Made by a program: the position numbers and the translations under genes. A stretch of 64,000 bases of DNA from Sambucus nigra (Eukaryota; Streptophyta; Magnoliopsida; Dipsacales; Adoxaceae): NCBI GenBank assembly GCA_949130495.1, contig OX422217.1:575890606-575954605 (forward strand), in the 5' to 3' direction. The notes below the pieces were generated by a model. It searched no databases, was not told the DNA's origin, and saw only the letters and a program-made list of their open reading frames with translations. Positions 61,864-64,000 of this stretch are shown piece after piece. Each line of letters starts with the position of its first letter. Position 1 is the stretch's first letter.

Positions 61864-63913
61864 TGTGACACCCCGCTTCAAATAATAGAAGGTGGCTAGC
61901 CCTATACTGTAATTAATCAGGAATCTCAGATGAATCATCCTCAGCATCTACTGAAAATACTAAAATAAATAAGGCTAACTACCAAATTTTTTTTTTAAAA
62001 GTGGATGATAAAATTAAATAAAACAAACAAAGAATATCAAACCAACAACGTACAACTACACAGAAGGTAAAATGTACACAAGTACCAGGATAAAAGAAAG
62101 TGCTAGAATTAAAACTAAAATGAGTACACAAATGGAAATATACCCAAATAAGCTGTCGGGTCACAGACAGTACAACAATCATGAAGAAGAAATATAAATA
62201 GCTACAATTAACCCTTAGGTGTAAACGCGATACACAACATGAATCATACCTAGATTTACAAGAAGTAGGAAGCAACTACAATCTAAATCCCGCCATAGTC
62301 CGCAACTGTTACAACTCCCAAGACTCTGAATAGAAAAACATCAGGTATTCATGCAGTAGGACACCTATGGTATAATATACATACGTATAGCAAAAAGAGA
62401 TATAAAAGGGTCAGAGCCCGAGGTGTAAAAATGTTTAGCAAGTGTGTTAACCGTGCATAATAAATATAAATGCACTATTTCATAATTAAGGTGGAGTCGC
62501 ACTCTCGTGAAACCCCAAACTCACCTCTCATCTATAGTGCGCACCTAATCTTGTCCTGAAACCTTAATTAAGTTACCCCACCCACATAAGGACAACCTAA
62601 CTTACCATACGCCCGGTCCGTACCCTCTTGACCTACCATCATAACATAACCCAAATTTACTTTCCGTTCTAAACCCACAGAAATATATATACACATATAA
62701 GCCCTCATAGGCTTAGGTTCCAATTATTAGTTTAAACCAATTATAAATTTTAGTGTGACACATATTGACAATAAGCTTCAATATAAGTGTTTATTATCTA
62801 AGCAACATATACACAAGTACAAACGACAAAACTTCTCTCCACTCTCAACATTGCACTACGTTTTGTGCGTGGGGCTTCTCGCAAAGAAAAATCCAAACAA
62901 GGAACCCCCCGATACACTACTCCTTGATAATGTCGATCGTAGGGATCCATTATGACATCTACACATAACATAACACTGCAACTACTTAAATAATGAGTAT
63001 TATATCTAAGAAAATAAATAAATAAAAATCTCTTTAAATCCTTGGGGTCAATATAACCGCAATCGTCTCTAAGTACGATCTTTCAAACCAAATAAACTAG
63101 TGCACCAAATCACCCAAAATGTACGTCATAGAAACTACATATCCTCTTCACACGTAGGATGGATAAATATATATTTACTCTCTATATATATAATCAATCA
63201 TTCATTTCTATAACCACGTATACGTAACACACACAATGTATACTTTGCCATCAATGACATTCCACATTAATATGAACAGTTATATTAAACACATAACGAT
63301 TCTAAGACCTCCCTTCTGGGTTTCCCCACTGTGCGCGCCCCTAAAAATCTATCATCTTCCAGGGCCTATCACACACAAGACAACCTAGGTACCTACATCG
63401 CATAACGTCGAGAAGCGGTCATATAACTTCGACAGTGAGTCATAACCACCCCCAAAATTACCTCACTTCGAACAATAATCACACAATATATAATAACCGG
63501 TCGTATAGCCGAGGAATATATTCACCCTGCATTCACTAGCAAGGGGACTTCACCTCATGCGCATAACTTCCCCTATGATATCATTTAGATAGGTGTGTAG
63601 ATACATATATATTTATCAATTACAATGTATAGATATGTACCATCAATCACATCATATGTATAAATCATCACACAAGAAATATACATATGTTCCATATTTA
63701 CATAACCATTTCATTATATATATTATTTGCCATATATTAAAGCATACTCTATCTCCAATCCTTGTTCATCCAGTAACATGAGCTGGCAATATATATACAA
63801 ATCTCGGGATACTCACCCTTTATTTAACGCATGTATATATTTAAAACATTCTCTCTTATACAGTGCCTCACTTGGCATATATTCATCCATTACCCCTATG
63901 ATATGAATTGTCT

Positions 63914-63967
<54 letters not shown>

Positions 63968-64000
63968 CACATTAAGGTTACTCACTTAAAGTTTAATGGA
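61864..64000 (-). mobile_element. 5' LTR of the outer element, cut by the window end
   Basis: Aligns with 48912-50174 and continues into the equivalent of 57514-58345 without the inner element, so it shows the pre-insertion state of that site. (AT)n at 63919-63965. The palindrome array would lie beyond the window. Confidence 0.9.
62865..62955. repeat. shared motif copy 6 (outer 5' LTR)
   Basis: CTTCTCGCAAAGAAAAATCC, then AAACAAGGAACCCCCC and GATACACTACTCCTTGA. Confidence 0.9.

Larger units (their letters stand above)
48912..64000 (-). mobile_element. non-coding gypsy-like element with 3.8-kb LTRs (outer, runs off the window)
   Basis: Minus strand. The 3' LTR is 48912-50174 plus 57514-60104, split by another element. 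The internal domain 60105-61863 has no coding frames, and the 5' LTR 61864-64000 is cut by the window end. The primer site (TGGTATCAGAGC reversed at about 61847-61858), leader wording and polypurine tract match the Tekay element. The large-LTR, no-protein plan fits a LARD-type non-autonomous element that may use Tekay proteins. Confidence 0.85.

Noticed and set aside
49784..63781. Short frames in the two non-coding gypsy-like elements as possible genes
   Set aside because: None exceeds about 110 codons, none matches gag or pol, and their equivalents in the sister LTRs are broken.

Overview
The window is plant nuclear DNA, most likely from a eudicot with a large, repeat-rich genome; the species cannot be fixed from the sequence. 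It is AT-rich and almost entirely transposable elements. I see no intact host gene, no tRNA or rRNA gene and no CRISPR array. Every long reading frame belongs to an LTR retrotransposon or to captured gene fragments, and nearly all are broken.

Layout. 1-2.2 kb: AT-rich filler with a (TA)n tract and a possible LTR fragment. 2.2-11.4 kb: a minus-strand Ty3/gypsy element of the Tat lineage with gag, protease, RT, RNase H, a second archaeal-type RNase H and integrase. It also has a tandem-repeat block and, on the opposite strand near its 3' end, a separate gene with an intron. 11.4-14.3 kb: AT-rich, one broken unknown frame. 14.4-29.4 kb: a probable Helitron carrying exon-like gene fragments, split by a complete plus-strand Ty3/gypsy chromovirus of the Del/Tekay type (17,880-28,527, 5-bp target duplication). 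29.5-37.5 kb: a DNA element with long terminal inverted repeats whose right arm was hit by a complete minus-strand gag-only Ty1/copia-type element (30,382-37,484). 37.7-38.2 kb: hAT-like MITE. 38.2-44.4 kb: degenerate copia-like material. 44.4-45.5 kb: a fold-back MITE and a second copy of the long-TIR element. 45.5-48.9 kb: a plus-strand relative of the gag-only element. 48.9-64.0 kb: two nested, minus-strand, non-coding gypsy-like elements with very long LTRs; the outer one runs off the window.

How the parts work together. The two non-coding gypsy-like elements share primer site, leader, polypurine tract and a hairpin with the Tekay element, so they look like parasites of a Tekay-type machinery. 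The gag-only copia element would likewise need pol in trans. (TA)n tracts mark several element boundaries and look like repeated landing sites.

Most unusual signals: (1) four different LTR families, one copia and three gypsy, each carry an array of short CpG-containing palindromes, and the copia and Tekay LTRs share an identical 25-base stretch; (2) a motif around TCTCGCAAAGCGAAATCC recurs six times in LTRs and internal regions of the two non-coding families; (3) an intron-containing antisense gene lies inside the Tat element; (4) all seven in-frame stops in the Tekay polyprotein are TAG, six of them fitting CAG-to-TAG decay. Identities were judged by eye; no alignment or database search was run.
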